From contig NZ_JAGIAG010000004.1 of the NCBI RefSeq assembly GCF_017744955.1, forward strand, positions 1 through 64,000: a stretch of DNA of 64,000 nt. Direction: 5' to 3'. This document shows positions 1 through 8,004 of the stretch, piece by piece (the first letter of the stretch is position 1; each line of letters begins with the position of its first letter). The position numbers were made by a program, and so were the translations under genes. The stretch comes from Dokdonella sp. Its GTDB lineage: Bacteria; Pseudomonadota; Gammaproteobacteria; Xanthomonadales; Rhodanobacteraceae. The notes beneath the pieces were generated by a model. It searched no databases, was not told the DNA's origin, and saw only the letters and a program-made list of their open reading frames with translations.

Positions 1-2
1 AC

Positions 3-1562
3 CCAGGAAAAGCCGAAGCGCGGCACCGTGCGGATTACGCGGCGTTCGCCTTCGGTGTCGCCGAGCGCGCGGCGCGCGCGCTCGGCCTGACGCCGCCGGC
101 CGACGGCGACCTGCTGCCGCCGCGCGAACGCGCGCTGGCCGGCCTGCTGCAGCAGGTCGACGCGGCCCGGCTCGCCGACCAGCCGGACACCGCGCGTGCG
201 CTGCTCGACAGCCTCGACGCCGAGCAGCGCGCCCTGCCCGAGGTGCGCCTGCGCCGCGCGGCGGCGGATTTCCAGAGCGGCCGCCTCGACGCCGCGCAGC
301 CCGAGTTCGAAGCGCTGCTCGCCTCGGCCTCGGTCAAGGAAGACCCGCTGCTGCACGCGCGCGTGCTGGCCGGGCTCGGCAATCTCTTCCTGCGTCGCGA
401 CGACTATCCGCGCGTCGAACGCCTCGCCGAGCAGTCGATCGCCCTGCTCGGCGCGCTGGCGCCGTCGGTCGAACTCGGCAACGCCTATGTCGGCCGCGCC
501 ATCGCGCGCAGCGCGCAGTTCCGCTTCGATCAGGCGGTCGCCGACTTCGCCCAGGGCCGCGTCGTGTTCGAGAGCGTCGGCGATCGTTTCGGCATCGCGC
601 GCGTCGACGCCAACCTCGGCATCCTCGAAGCGCGCCGCGAGCGCTACGCCGAAGCGCTGCCGCTGCTCGACGACGTGGCCGGCCGACTGGCCAGCTTCCA
701 CGATCTCAGCAGCGAGCTGTTCGTGCGCGTGACCGCTTCCTACGCGCATCTGGCCCTGCTCGATCCGGCCGCGGCGCTGGCCGGCGAACCGCGCCTGCGC
801 GAGCTGGTCGCGCGCGAACCCAATCCGCAGTACGCGCGCTACGCGACCATCGCGCGCGTCGACGCGCTCGACGCCAACGGCCGCCTCGCCGAGGCGAACG
901 AGCTGCTGCAAGGCGTGCTGAAGGAATCGGCCGCGGCCAACGACGATGCGTTGCTCGGCTCGGCGCGGATCGTCGCCGCGCGCATGGCGCTCGCCGCCGG
1001 CGATGCCGCCGCCGCGGCGCGGCTCGCCGGCGCGGCGCTGGCGAAGACCTGGGAAGCGGAAACCCCGCGCGAGCGCGCCGGCGCCTGGCTGATCCAGCTG
1101 CGCGCGCAGATCGCACAACGCTCGCCGGAAGCGCCGGCGAGCCTCGCCGCGATGACCGCCTGGGCGGCGCAGGAGAACGGCCCGATCACGCGCCTGATGG
1201 CCGACCTGGCGAGCGCCGAACAGGCCGCCGCGGCCGGCGACTCGGCCAGGGCCGGCCCGGCGTTCGAAAGCGCACTGGCGCTGGCCGAGGCCGCGCGCGT
1301 GCCGGAGGACCTGCTCGAGGTGTGCAGCGTCTATGCCGCCTGGCTGATCCGCAGCGGCGACCTGGCGCGCGCCGGCGCGGTCGCCGCGCGCGTCGCCAGC
1401 TGGGCGCCGCGCAGCTACGAGGCGGCCCTGCTGCAGGCGCGCCTGTACCGCGCGCTGGAACAACCGGCGGCGGCGCGCAACGCGATCGCGCAGGCGCGAC
1501 GCCTCGCCGGCGAGCGCGTGCTGCCGCCGATGCTGGACGACGAAGCGACCGTGAAACGCTGA
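3..1562 (+). CDS. TPR-repeat protein, C-terminal part (5' end outside window)
   Basis: The frame is already open at the first bases, so only the last ~519 residues are present and the true start lies upstream. The visible part is a run of alanine- and leucine-rich helical hairpins with TPR-like spacing, for example 'ARVLAGLGNLFLRRDDY' and 'GIARVDANLGILEARRERY', and a last unit near 'LLQARLYRALEQPAAA'. No membrane segment, signal peptide or catalytic motif is seen in this part. Such TPR blocks often follow an N-terminal winged-helix or kinase domain, but that region is not in the window, so no function can be assigned. A hairpin without a T-tract (1601-1618) follows the stop. Confidence 0.75.
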   Translation, partial: PGKAEARHRADYAAFAFGVAERAARALGLTPPADGDLLPPRERALAGLLQQVDAARLADQPDTARALLDSLDAEQRALPEVRLRRAAADFQSGRLDAAQPEFEALLASASVKEDPLLHARVLAGLGNLFLRRDDYPRVERLAEQSIALLGALAPSVELGNAYVGRAIARSAQFRFDQAVADFAQGRVVFESVGDRFGIARVDANLGILEARRERYAEALPLLDDVAGRLASFHDLSSELFVRVTASYAHLALLDPAAALAGEPRLRELVAREPNPQYARYATIARVDALDANGRLAEANELLQGVLKESAAANDDALLGSARIVAARMALAAGDAAAAARLAGAALAKTWEAETPRERAGAWLIQLRAQIAQRSPEAPASLAAMTAWAAQENGPITRLMADLASAEQAAAAGDSARAGPAFESALALAEAARVPEDLLEVCSVYAAWLIRSGDLARAGAVAARVASWAPRSYEAALLQARLYRALEQPAAARNAIAQARRLAGERVLPPMLDDEATVKR

Positions 1563-1600
1563 CGCGGCCCCCCGCATCCCTTTGTTCCGACTGAAGTAAG

Positions 1601-1618
1601 GCGCAGCAAAGGCTGCGC
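1601..1618. other. 7-bp hairpin after the TPR gene
   Basis: Arms GCGCAGC and GCTGCGC flank an AAAG loop. There is no T-tract, so it is only a weak terminator candidate. The rest of the gap up to the protease start holds nothing else recognisable. Confidence 0.35.
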
Positions 1619-1735
1619 AAAGGGCGCGCGAATGCGGTGCCGCGGGCGCATCGTCTAGGTTCGGGGCAGCCTCGGCCCCCGTCGCCGCGCGGGTGCGTCC
1701 GGGCGATCGCTCTTCCTGCAATCGAGGAACCATTC

Positions 1736-4700
1736 ATGCTTGGGGAATGCTCACCATCGCAGCGACGGCCGGCGCGCCGCCGCTGGACCCATCTGTCCGC
1801 GACCGTCCTGTGCAGTGCCGCGCTGGTTTTCGGCAGCGGCGTGCTGGCGGCCGGCAAGCCGGTCGCGGGGACGCCGAAGGCGCCGCTTCCGTCCGTCTCC
1901 GGCCCGGGCGCGGCGCCGGTCACGCCGGCCGGCGTGGAGATCTCGGCGAAGCTGCAGCGCGACCTGCTGTCCGGCGGCAAGCGCAACTTCACCATCGAAC
2001 TGCGCGAACGCGCCGACCTGTCGGCGGCGTACCGGATGGACTGGCTGCAGCGCGGCCGCTACGTCCACCAGCGGCTGCGCGAGACCGCCGAGCGCAGCCA
2101 GGCCCGCCTGCGCGCAATGCTCGACGTCCGCGGCGCCCGCTACCACCCCTATTGGATCAAGAACGCCATCGTCGTCGAGCACGGTGACCTGGCGACGCTG
2201 CAGGCCAGCGCCGCCTTCGCCGAAGTGGCGCGCATCCGCGAGGCGCCGAAGACGGCGCTGGTCAAGCCCGAGCCGCAGACGCCGCACAAATCGGCCGGCC
2301 TCAACGCCGACGGCGTCGCGCCGAACATCGCCCAGGTCGGCGCCGACCGCGTCTGGGCCAGCGGCACCACCGGCGACGGCGTCACCGTCGGCATTCTCGA
2401 CGACGGCGTGTTCGCGACGCACGAGGCCTTGTGGCGGCAGTACCGCGGCAATCTCGGCGCCGCCGGCGTCGACCACGACTACAACTGGTACACGCCGATC
2501 GGCCAGACCGATACGCCGAGCTCGAACGGCGGCCACGGCGCGCACGTGGCCGGCACCGTCGTCGGCGACAACGGCGCCGCCGATCCCGCGCAGCGCAAGC
2601 GCATCGGCATGGCGCCGGGCGCGAAATGGATCGCCTGCCAGGGCCTGGCCGAGGACGCCCCCACCGAATTCACCCTGCCCGCCTGCGGCGAATTCATGCT
2701 GGCGCCGACGCGCACCGACGGCAGCGCGCCGGACCCCGATCGTCGCCCGCAGGTGGTCAACAACTCCTGGGGCAGCTTCACCTGCGACGGCACCGCCAAC
2801 GACTTCTTTCGCGACATCGTCGAGAACTGGATCGCCGCCGGCATCTTCCCGGTGTTCGCGGCCGGCAACGCCGCGATGTGCGGCTTCCCCGAGCCGGCGG
2901 GACTGTCGACCGTGCTCAGCCCCGCCTCGCTCGGCGCCGCCTTCGCGGTCGGCTCCAGCGGCAACCACGACGGCCTCTACGCACCGCATTCGCTGTGGGG
3001 CCCGAGCGCCGAGAGCAGCCTGGGCCTGCCGAACTATCCCGACCCGCGCGGCTGGCCGACGCTGAAGCCGCAGGTGGTCGCGCCGGGCGTGGACATCGTG
3101 TCCTCGATCGACGGCGCCAGTACCTACGAGGCGATGACCGGCACCTCGATGTCGGCGCCGCACATCACCGGCCTGGTCGCGCTGATGCTCGAAGCCGGCG
3201 AGTGCCTGCGCGGCGACTACGCCACGCTCGGCACGATGATCATGCAGACCGCGCGGCCGATCGACTACGCCAGCGGCGGCTCGCCGCCGCCCGGCCCCGG
3301 CAACGTGCCGAACTACGCTGCCGGCTGGGGCGAGATCGACGCGCCGGCCGCGGTCGACGCCGCCGCGCACGCCTGCGGCCCGCAGGGCATCGCGCGCGGC
3401 ACCGTCACCGACGCGAGCGGCCGTCCGGTGTCCGGCGCGAAGGTCGAGATCTTCGCCGACGCGAACGTGCGCATCTACCAGAGCGTGACCGAGAACGACG
3501 GCAGCTACGTGCGCCGTCTGCCGGTGAATCCGAACGGCGGCTACACGATCCGCATCAGCGCCTACGGCTACCTGCCCTCCAGCGAAAGCGGCATCGTCGT
3601 GCAGGACGACGTCACCGTGGTCCACGACGTGCAACTGGCGACCGCCGCGACCTACAAGATCAACGGCCGTGTCACCGACGCGACCACCGGCTGGCCGCTG
3701 CACGCGAAGATCGTCGTCAGCGGCTACCCGGGCCAGCCGGTGTGGACCGATCCGGCGACCGGCCGCTACTCGATCCGCCTGGCGGAAGGCAGCCAATACC
3801 GCTTCGACGTCGACACCGACATTCCCGGCTACCGCGCGCAGACGCGCGAAGTCGCCTCGAACGGCGGCGCCGCGCAGGATTTCGCGCTGCCGGCCGACCT
3901 GGTCGCCTGCAGCGCGCCCGGCTACGCCTACACCGCCTCGCGCCTCAGCGAAGGCTTCGAGAACAACGGCAACGGCACGCCCAGCGGCTGGACGCGTTCG
4001 AGCAACGGCCTCGGCTGGCTGTTCGGCACGCAGGCGGACCTGGCCAGCAGCTACTTCCCGGTCACCGAGCACGGCCGCTTCGCCGCGTCGAACGACCAGC
4101 TCGGCGCCGGCGAAGGCTGGGAGAACGACGCCAGCGCCGACTACCTGACCACGCCGTCGCTGAACCTGCTCGGCCTGGCCGAGCCGGTGCTGACCTATCG
4201 CAGCTTCTACTTCAAGGACGGCTACGCCAGCGTGCAGGTGCAGGCCAGCACCGACGGCGGCGCGACCTGGACCGCGCTCGGCGTGCCCAAGAGCGCGAGC
4301 TGGAACGATCCGTGGACGCGCGAAGCGGTCAGCCTGGCCGGCGTGGTCTCGGCCAACACGCGCATCCGTTTCCACTCCAGCGACGGCACCACGCCCGGCA
4401 ACGATCTGTTCGGCACCGGTTGGGCGATCGACGACGTCGCCGTGGTCGGCGGCTGCGCGGCGCCGCCGAGCGGCGGCCTGGTCTTCGGCCACGTGCGCGA
4501 CGCGAACACCGGTGCCGGCCTGAACGGCGCCGAGGTGCGCATCGACGGCGGCGCGAGCGTCGCGACCGCGATCAGTCCGGATGCGAGCATGGGCGAAGGT
4601 TTCTTCGTGCTGCACGCGCCGTCCGGCACGTCGAACCTGGTCGCCACGCGCGGAAGCCAGCCGGTCGGCTACGGCGACGCCGGCGCGACGCCGACCGTCG

Positions 4701-6763
4701 CCAGCGGCGCGAACACGCTCGTCGACCTGGCCCTGCCGGCCGGACGCCTGCGCGTGTACCCGAACCTGATCGCCGGCAGCGTCGAACTCGGCACGACCAG
4801 GAACGTGCAGGTCAGCGTCGGCAACACCGGCACGGCGCCGCTCCAGTTCGGTTTCGAGCAGGCGCCGATCGAGGAACACTTCGAAAGCGGCACGTTCCCG
4901 CCGGCCGGATGGACGGTCGACACGCCCAGCGGCTGCGGCTGGGCGCCGATCGACTTCGAATCGCTCGGCAACTACGCCGGCGGCGCCGGCGACGCGGCGG
5001 CCGTGCAGCTGTTCCCGTGCATGGGCGGCGCCGACACGGACACGTCGCTGATCTCGCCGCCGCTCGATCTCAGCGACAGCCGGACCGCGTCGGTCGGCTT
5101 CTTCCTCGCGCTGTTCGAAGGCGCCGACAGCGTTCCGCGCCTGGACGTCGACGTGTCCGTCGACGGCGGCACGAACTGGACCACCGTGCACAGCGAAACG
5201 CACGACAACAACGGCATGGGCCCCGGCGCGCTGATCGAGATCGACCTCAGCGCCTTCGTCGGCGCCAGCGACGTGCGCGTGCGCTTCCACTTCACGGCCG
5301 TGCCGCCGTGGGGCTGGGTCATCGTCGACCAGGTGCACTTGTTCAACACGGTCAATTCGAGTCCGATCTTCGATCTCGCTCCCGACGCCGGATCGCTGGC
5401 GGCCGGCGAGTCGCGCAACTTGAACGCGACCCTCGACGCGCGCGCGGTCGAGCAGCCCGGCGTCTACGAAGTGGCCGTCCGCATGGCCGAGGACACGCCG
5501 TACGACTGGCAGCTCGGCGACGTCACGGTGCGCATGACGGTGACGGCGCCGGCCTCGTGGGGCTGGCTGGCCGGCAGCGTGCGTGGTCTGGGCTACTGCG
5601 AAGCCGATCCGCGCACGCTCGAAGGCGCGACCATCGCGATCGTCGACCGCAACGGCACCACGCACACGACGACCAGCGCCGCCGACGGCAGCTACAAGTA
5701 CTGGGTCGATTCCGCGCTCGGACCGTTCACGCTGACCGCGACCGCGGCCGACCACCTGGCGGCGAGCGCGCAGTTCCCGGTCGTCGCCGGCGCGCAGGCG
5801 ACGGCCGACTTCGACCTGCGTCCGCTGCAAGCCTGCGTCGTCACCGATCCGCCGGCGCTGAGCGCCCGCGTCGAACCGGGGCAGTCGCTGCAGCAGCCGT
5901 TCGTGGTGATGAACACCGGCGCGGCCGGCGCGACATGGACCCTGCGTGCCGGCGGCGATCCCGCCGTGAAGACGCTGGTGCCGTGGGTGCAGAACCTCGA
6001 CATGCAGCCCGAAGCGGACGTCAGCTTCGGCTGTCGCGGCGCCTTCTCCGGCGACAACCGCTGGATGCGCAAGTTCGACTTATCCGAACGCCAGTTGCCG
6101 GGCGACGAGGTGCTGGTGACCAAGGTCAACTTCGCCGTCGACAGCGCCATCTCGACGAGCGGTTCGCAGCCGCTCACGGTGAGCGTGTACAAGCTCGTCG
6201 GCGAGTTCACCCTCGCCAACCTGCAACGGGTCGGCCAGAAGGTCGTCGACGTCGCCGATTCCGGTTCGCGCACGATGAGCGTCAGCTTCGACCCGCCGCT
6301 GTCGGTGAGCGGCGACACCGTGCTGGTCGCCGAACTCAGCGTGCCGGACGGCACCGGCACCGGTTCGCTGTTCTATCCGGGAGGCAACGGCGCGGGAGAA
6401 ACCGCGCCGGCCTACTGGGCGTCGACGACGTGCGGCTATCCGGAGCCCGTCACCTACGCGGAGGCCGGTTTCGGATGGATCCACCTCGTGCTCGGCGTCG
6501 AGACGATGGCCAGCGATCCGTGCGGCGCGAACGCGACGCCGGTGGACTGGCTCGGCGTCTCCTCGCAGGGGGGCACCATCGCCGCCGACACCGCCGTGCC
6601 GCTGCAGGCGACGTTCGACGCCGGCAGCCGCGCGGACGGCAGCTATCGCGGCTCGATGTGCCTGACGCCGGGAAGGAACTCCCACCCGTTCGCCGTACCG
6701 GTCACGCTGAACGTCGGCGCGGGCGGCGACGCGATCTTCGCCGACGGCTTCGACGGCCGGTGA
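1736..6763 (+). CDS. Secreted S8 (subtilisin-like) serine protease, multidomain
   Basis: Predicted secreted endopeptidase of 1675 residues. The ATG at 1736 is chosen over an upstream in-frame GTG (1637) because it has a GAGGAA ribosome site 7 bases before it and opens directly into a basic n-region and a hydrophobic signal segment (SATVLCSAALVFGSGVLAA). Catalytic triad: Asp222 in VGILDDGV, His267 in GGHGAHVAGT, Ser471 in GTSMSAPH; the oxyanion Asn lies in AAGN. After the catalytic domain come two carboxypeptidase-regulatory-like beta domains (about 560-730), a choice-of-anchor-J/MAM-like domain (about 740-910), another beta-sandwich, a second anchor-J-like domain (about 1040-1205), a further regulatory-like domain and a C-terminal beta region. 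The protein ends in GGDAIFADGFDGR, a tail I associate with exported Lysobacterales proteins. Substrate is unknown. Length is far above a plain subtilisin (~380 residues) because of the accessory domains. Confidence 0.92.
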   Translation: MLGECSPSQRRPARRRWTHLSATVLCSAALVFGSGVLAAGKPVAGTPKAPLPSVSGPGAAPVTPAGVEISAKLQRDLLSGGKRNFTIELRERADLSAAYRMDWLQRGRYVHQRLRETAERSQARLRAMLDVRGARYHPYWIKNAIVVEHGDLATLQASAAFAEVARIREAPKTALVKPEPQTPHKSAGLNADGVAPNIAQVGADRVWASGTTGDGVTVGILDDGVFATHEALWRQYRGNLGAAGVDHDYNWYTPIGQTDTPSSNGGHGAHVAGTVVGDNGAADPAQRKRIGMAPGAKWIACQGLAEDAPTEFTLPACGEFMLAPTRTDGSAPDPDRRPQVVNNSWGSFTCDGTANDFFRDIVENWIAAGIFPVFAAGNAAMCGFPEPAGLSTVLSPASLGAAFAVGSSGNHDGLYAPHSLWGPSAESSLGLPNYPDPRGWPTLKPQVVAPGVDIVSSIDGASTYEAMTGTSMSAPHITGLVALMLEAGECLRGDYATLGTMIMQTARPIDYASGGSPPPGPGNVPNYAAGWGEIDAPAAVDAAAHACGPQGIARGTVTDASGRPVSGAKVEIFADANVRIYQSVTENDGSYVRRLPVNPNGGYTIRISAYGYLPSSESGIVVQDDVTVVHDVQLATAATYKINGRVTDATTGWPLHAKIVVSGYPGQPVWTDPATGRYSIRLAEGSQYRFDVDTDIPGYRAQTREVASNGGAAQDFALPADLVACSAPGYAYTASRLSEGFENNGNGTPSGWTRSSNGLGWLFGTQADLASSYFPVTEHGRFAASNDQLGAGEGWENDASADYLTTPSLNLLGLAEPVLTYRSFYFKDGYASVQVQASTDGGATWTALGVPKSASWNDPWTREAVSLAGVVSANTRIRFHSSDGTTPGNDLFGTGWAIDDVAVVGGCAAPPSGGLVFGHVRDANTGAGLNGAEVRIDGGASVATAISPDASMGEGFFVLHAPSGTSNLVATRGSQPVGYGDAGATPTVASGANTLVDLALPAGRLRVYPNLIAGSVELGTTRNVQVSVGNTGTAPLQFGFEQAPIEEHFESGTFPPAGWTVDTPSGCGWAPIDFESLGNYAGGAGDAAAVQLFPCMGGADTDTSLISPPLDLSDSRTASVGFFLALFEGADSVPRLDVDVSVDGGTNWTTVHSETHDNNGMGPGALIEIDLSAFVGASDVRVRFHFTAVPPWGWVIVDQVHLFNTVNSSPIFDLAPDAGSLAAGESRNLNATLDARAVEQPGVYEVAVRMAEDTPYDWQLGDVTVRMTVTAPASWGWLAGSVRGLGYCEADPRTLEGATIAIVDRNGTTHTTTSAADGSYKYWVDSALGPFTLTATAADHLAASAQFPVVAGAQATADFDLRPLQACVVTDPPALSARVEPGQSLQQPFVVMNTGAAGATWTLRAGGDPAVKTLVPWVQNLDMQPEADVSFGCRGAFSGDNRWMRKFDLSERQLPGDEVLVTKVNFAVDSAISTSGSQPLTVSVYKLVGEFTLANLQRVGQKVVDVADSGSRTMSVSFDPPLSVSGDTVLVAELSVPDGTGTGSLFYPGGNGAGETAPAYWASTTCGYPEPVTYAEAGFGWIHLVLGVETMASDPCGANATPVDWLGVSSQGGTIAADTAVPLQATFDAGSRADGSYRGSMCLTPGRNSHPFAVPVTLNVGAGGDAIFADGFDGR

Positions 6764-6780
6764 CGCGACGATGACCCGAC

Positions 6781-6816
6781 GCGCCGGCCGCAGCGTGCGG
6801 CCGGCGCGCTCGTTTC
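6781..6816 (+). terminator. Probable terminator after the first S8 protease
   Basis: A perfect 12-bp GC stem (6781-6792 with 6796-6807) with a 3-base loop follows the stop by 17 bases, then GCTCGTTT. The T-run is short, so termination strength is uncertain. Confidence 0.55.
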
Positions 6817-6941
6817 GGGAACCCGCGCGACGCTTCGGCGAGCCGCGCAACGGAACTCCTCCACGCGGATTCGCCGGACGCGCAACCTTTCGGCATCGCT
6901 TCGGTACCTAGGGTCGTTCGCCCAGCCGAAGGCTCGTGCTC

Positions 6942-7985
6942 ATGCCGCTGCAGGGAAGTGTCCGCGTCGCGTCTCGATGCCGTCGCGGGCTGCAAGCCGG
7001 ATTTCTCGCCGTCGTGGTGTCGTGCGCCGTGGCTTGGCTGGCGCCCGCGGCGGGCGCCGCAGCGACGGACGATGCCGTGGCGCAGGCGCTGCCCGTCGCG
7101 CCGGGATTCGCCAAGGCGAAGGTCGCCGTCAATCCGAACGCGCCGGACGCCAAGCCGGTCGGCGAAGCCACCTGCTTCGCCTGCCATCAGCTCGAAGCCG
7201 AACATTTCACGCACACGCTGCATTCGCTGGGCCTGCACGCGGCGAACAAGGCCGACGCGTCGATTCCGGTCTGCGAGACCTGCCACGGCCCCGGCTCGCA
7301 GCACGCGCAGGCGCCGCTGACCAAGGGCTCGATCCTCGCCTACACCAAGAACGGCGGCACGCCGATCGAGGTGCAGACCAAGACCTGCCTGACCTGCCAC
7401 GAAGGCGGCCCGCGCGACCACTGGCTTGGCTCGATCCATCAGCGCAACGGCGTGTCGTGCAGCGACTGCCACAACCCGATGGCGAAGTTCTCCGTCGAAG
7501 GCTCGCTCGCGCGACCGTCGATCAACGACACCTGCGCGCAGTGCCACAAGGACGTGCGCCTGGAATTCAACCGCCGTTCGCACATGCCTCTGCCGGAAGG
7601 CCAGATGAGCTGCGTGGACTGCCACAACCCGCACGGCAGCCTGACCGGTCCGCTGCTGAAGACCAACACGGTCAACGAGACCTGCTACCAGTGCCACGCC
7701 GAGAAGCGCGGCCCGTTCCTGTTCGAGCACGCGCCGGTGCGCGAGAACTGCCTCAACTGCCACACGCCGCACGGCTCCAACCAGCACGCGCTGCTGGTCG
7801 CGCCGATTCCGTTCCTGTGCCTGCAGTGCCACACGCAACTGCGCCATCCGAACGACCTGCACACGCCGCAGTCGCTGGCGACCGGCGCGCATCCGGACGA
7901 ACGCATCATGGGCCGCGGCTGCATCACCTGCCACGCCAACATCCACGGCTCGAATGCGCCGGCCGGGCCGAAGTTCCACGAGTGA
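6942..7985 (+). CDS. Decaheme c-type cytochrome, MtrA/DmsE/PioA type
   Basis: Periplasmic multiheme electron carrier that would sit inside the outer-membrane barrel encoded by the next gene. Ten CxxCH haem sites are visible in order: CFACH, CETCH, CLTCH, CSDCH, CAQCH, CVDCH, CYQCH, CLNCH, CLQCH and CITCH, with further histidines as distal ligands. A signal peptide covers roughly residues 1-40 (LQAGFLAVVVSCAVAWLAPAAGAAA). ATG 6942 is chosen; an in-frame GTG six bases upstream (6936) is the alternative. At ~347 residues it fits the DmsE/MtrA family (about 300-350). The stop is 19 bases before the barrel gene, so the two are probably cotranscribed. Haem count and order are seen; the conduit role follows from MtrA/MtoA/PioA family knowledge and the adjacent barrel. 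Confidence 0.93.
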   Translation: MPLQGSVRVASRCRRGLQAGFLAVVVSCAVAWLAPAAGAAATDDAVAQALPVAPGFAKAKVAVNPNAPDAKPVGEATCFACHQLEAEHFTHTLHSLGLHAANKADASIPVCETCHGPGSQHAQAPLTKGSILAYTKNGGTPIEVQTKTCLTCHEGGPRDHWLGSIHQRNGVSCSDCHNPMAKFSVEGSLARPSINDTCAQCHKDVRLEFNRRSHMPLPEGQMSCVDCHNPHGSLTGPLLKTNTVNETCYQCHAEKRGPFLFEHAPVRENCLNCHTPHGSNQHALLVAPIPFLCLQCHTQLRHPNDLHTPQSLATGAHPDERIMGRGCITCHANIHGSNAPAGPKFHE

Positions 7986-8004
7986 GGCAAGGGAGCAACG
8001 CGCG

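Noticed and set aside
1751..5830. Very long open frame on the minus strand opposite the first S8 protease (~1360 codons), and a long plus-strand frame 2431-6774
   Set aside because: Arg/Ala-rich composition without domains; shadows of the real protease gene caused by high GC and few stops.
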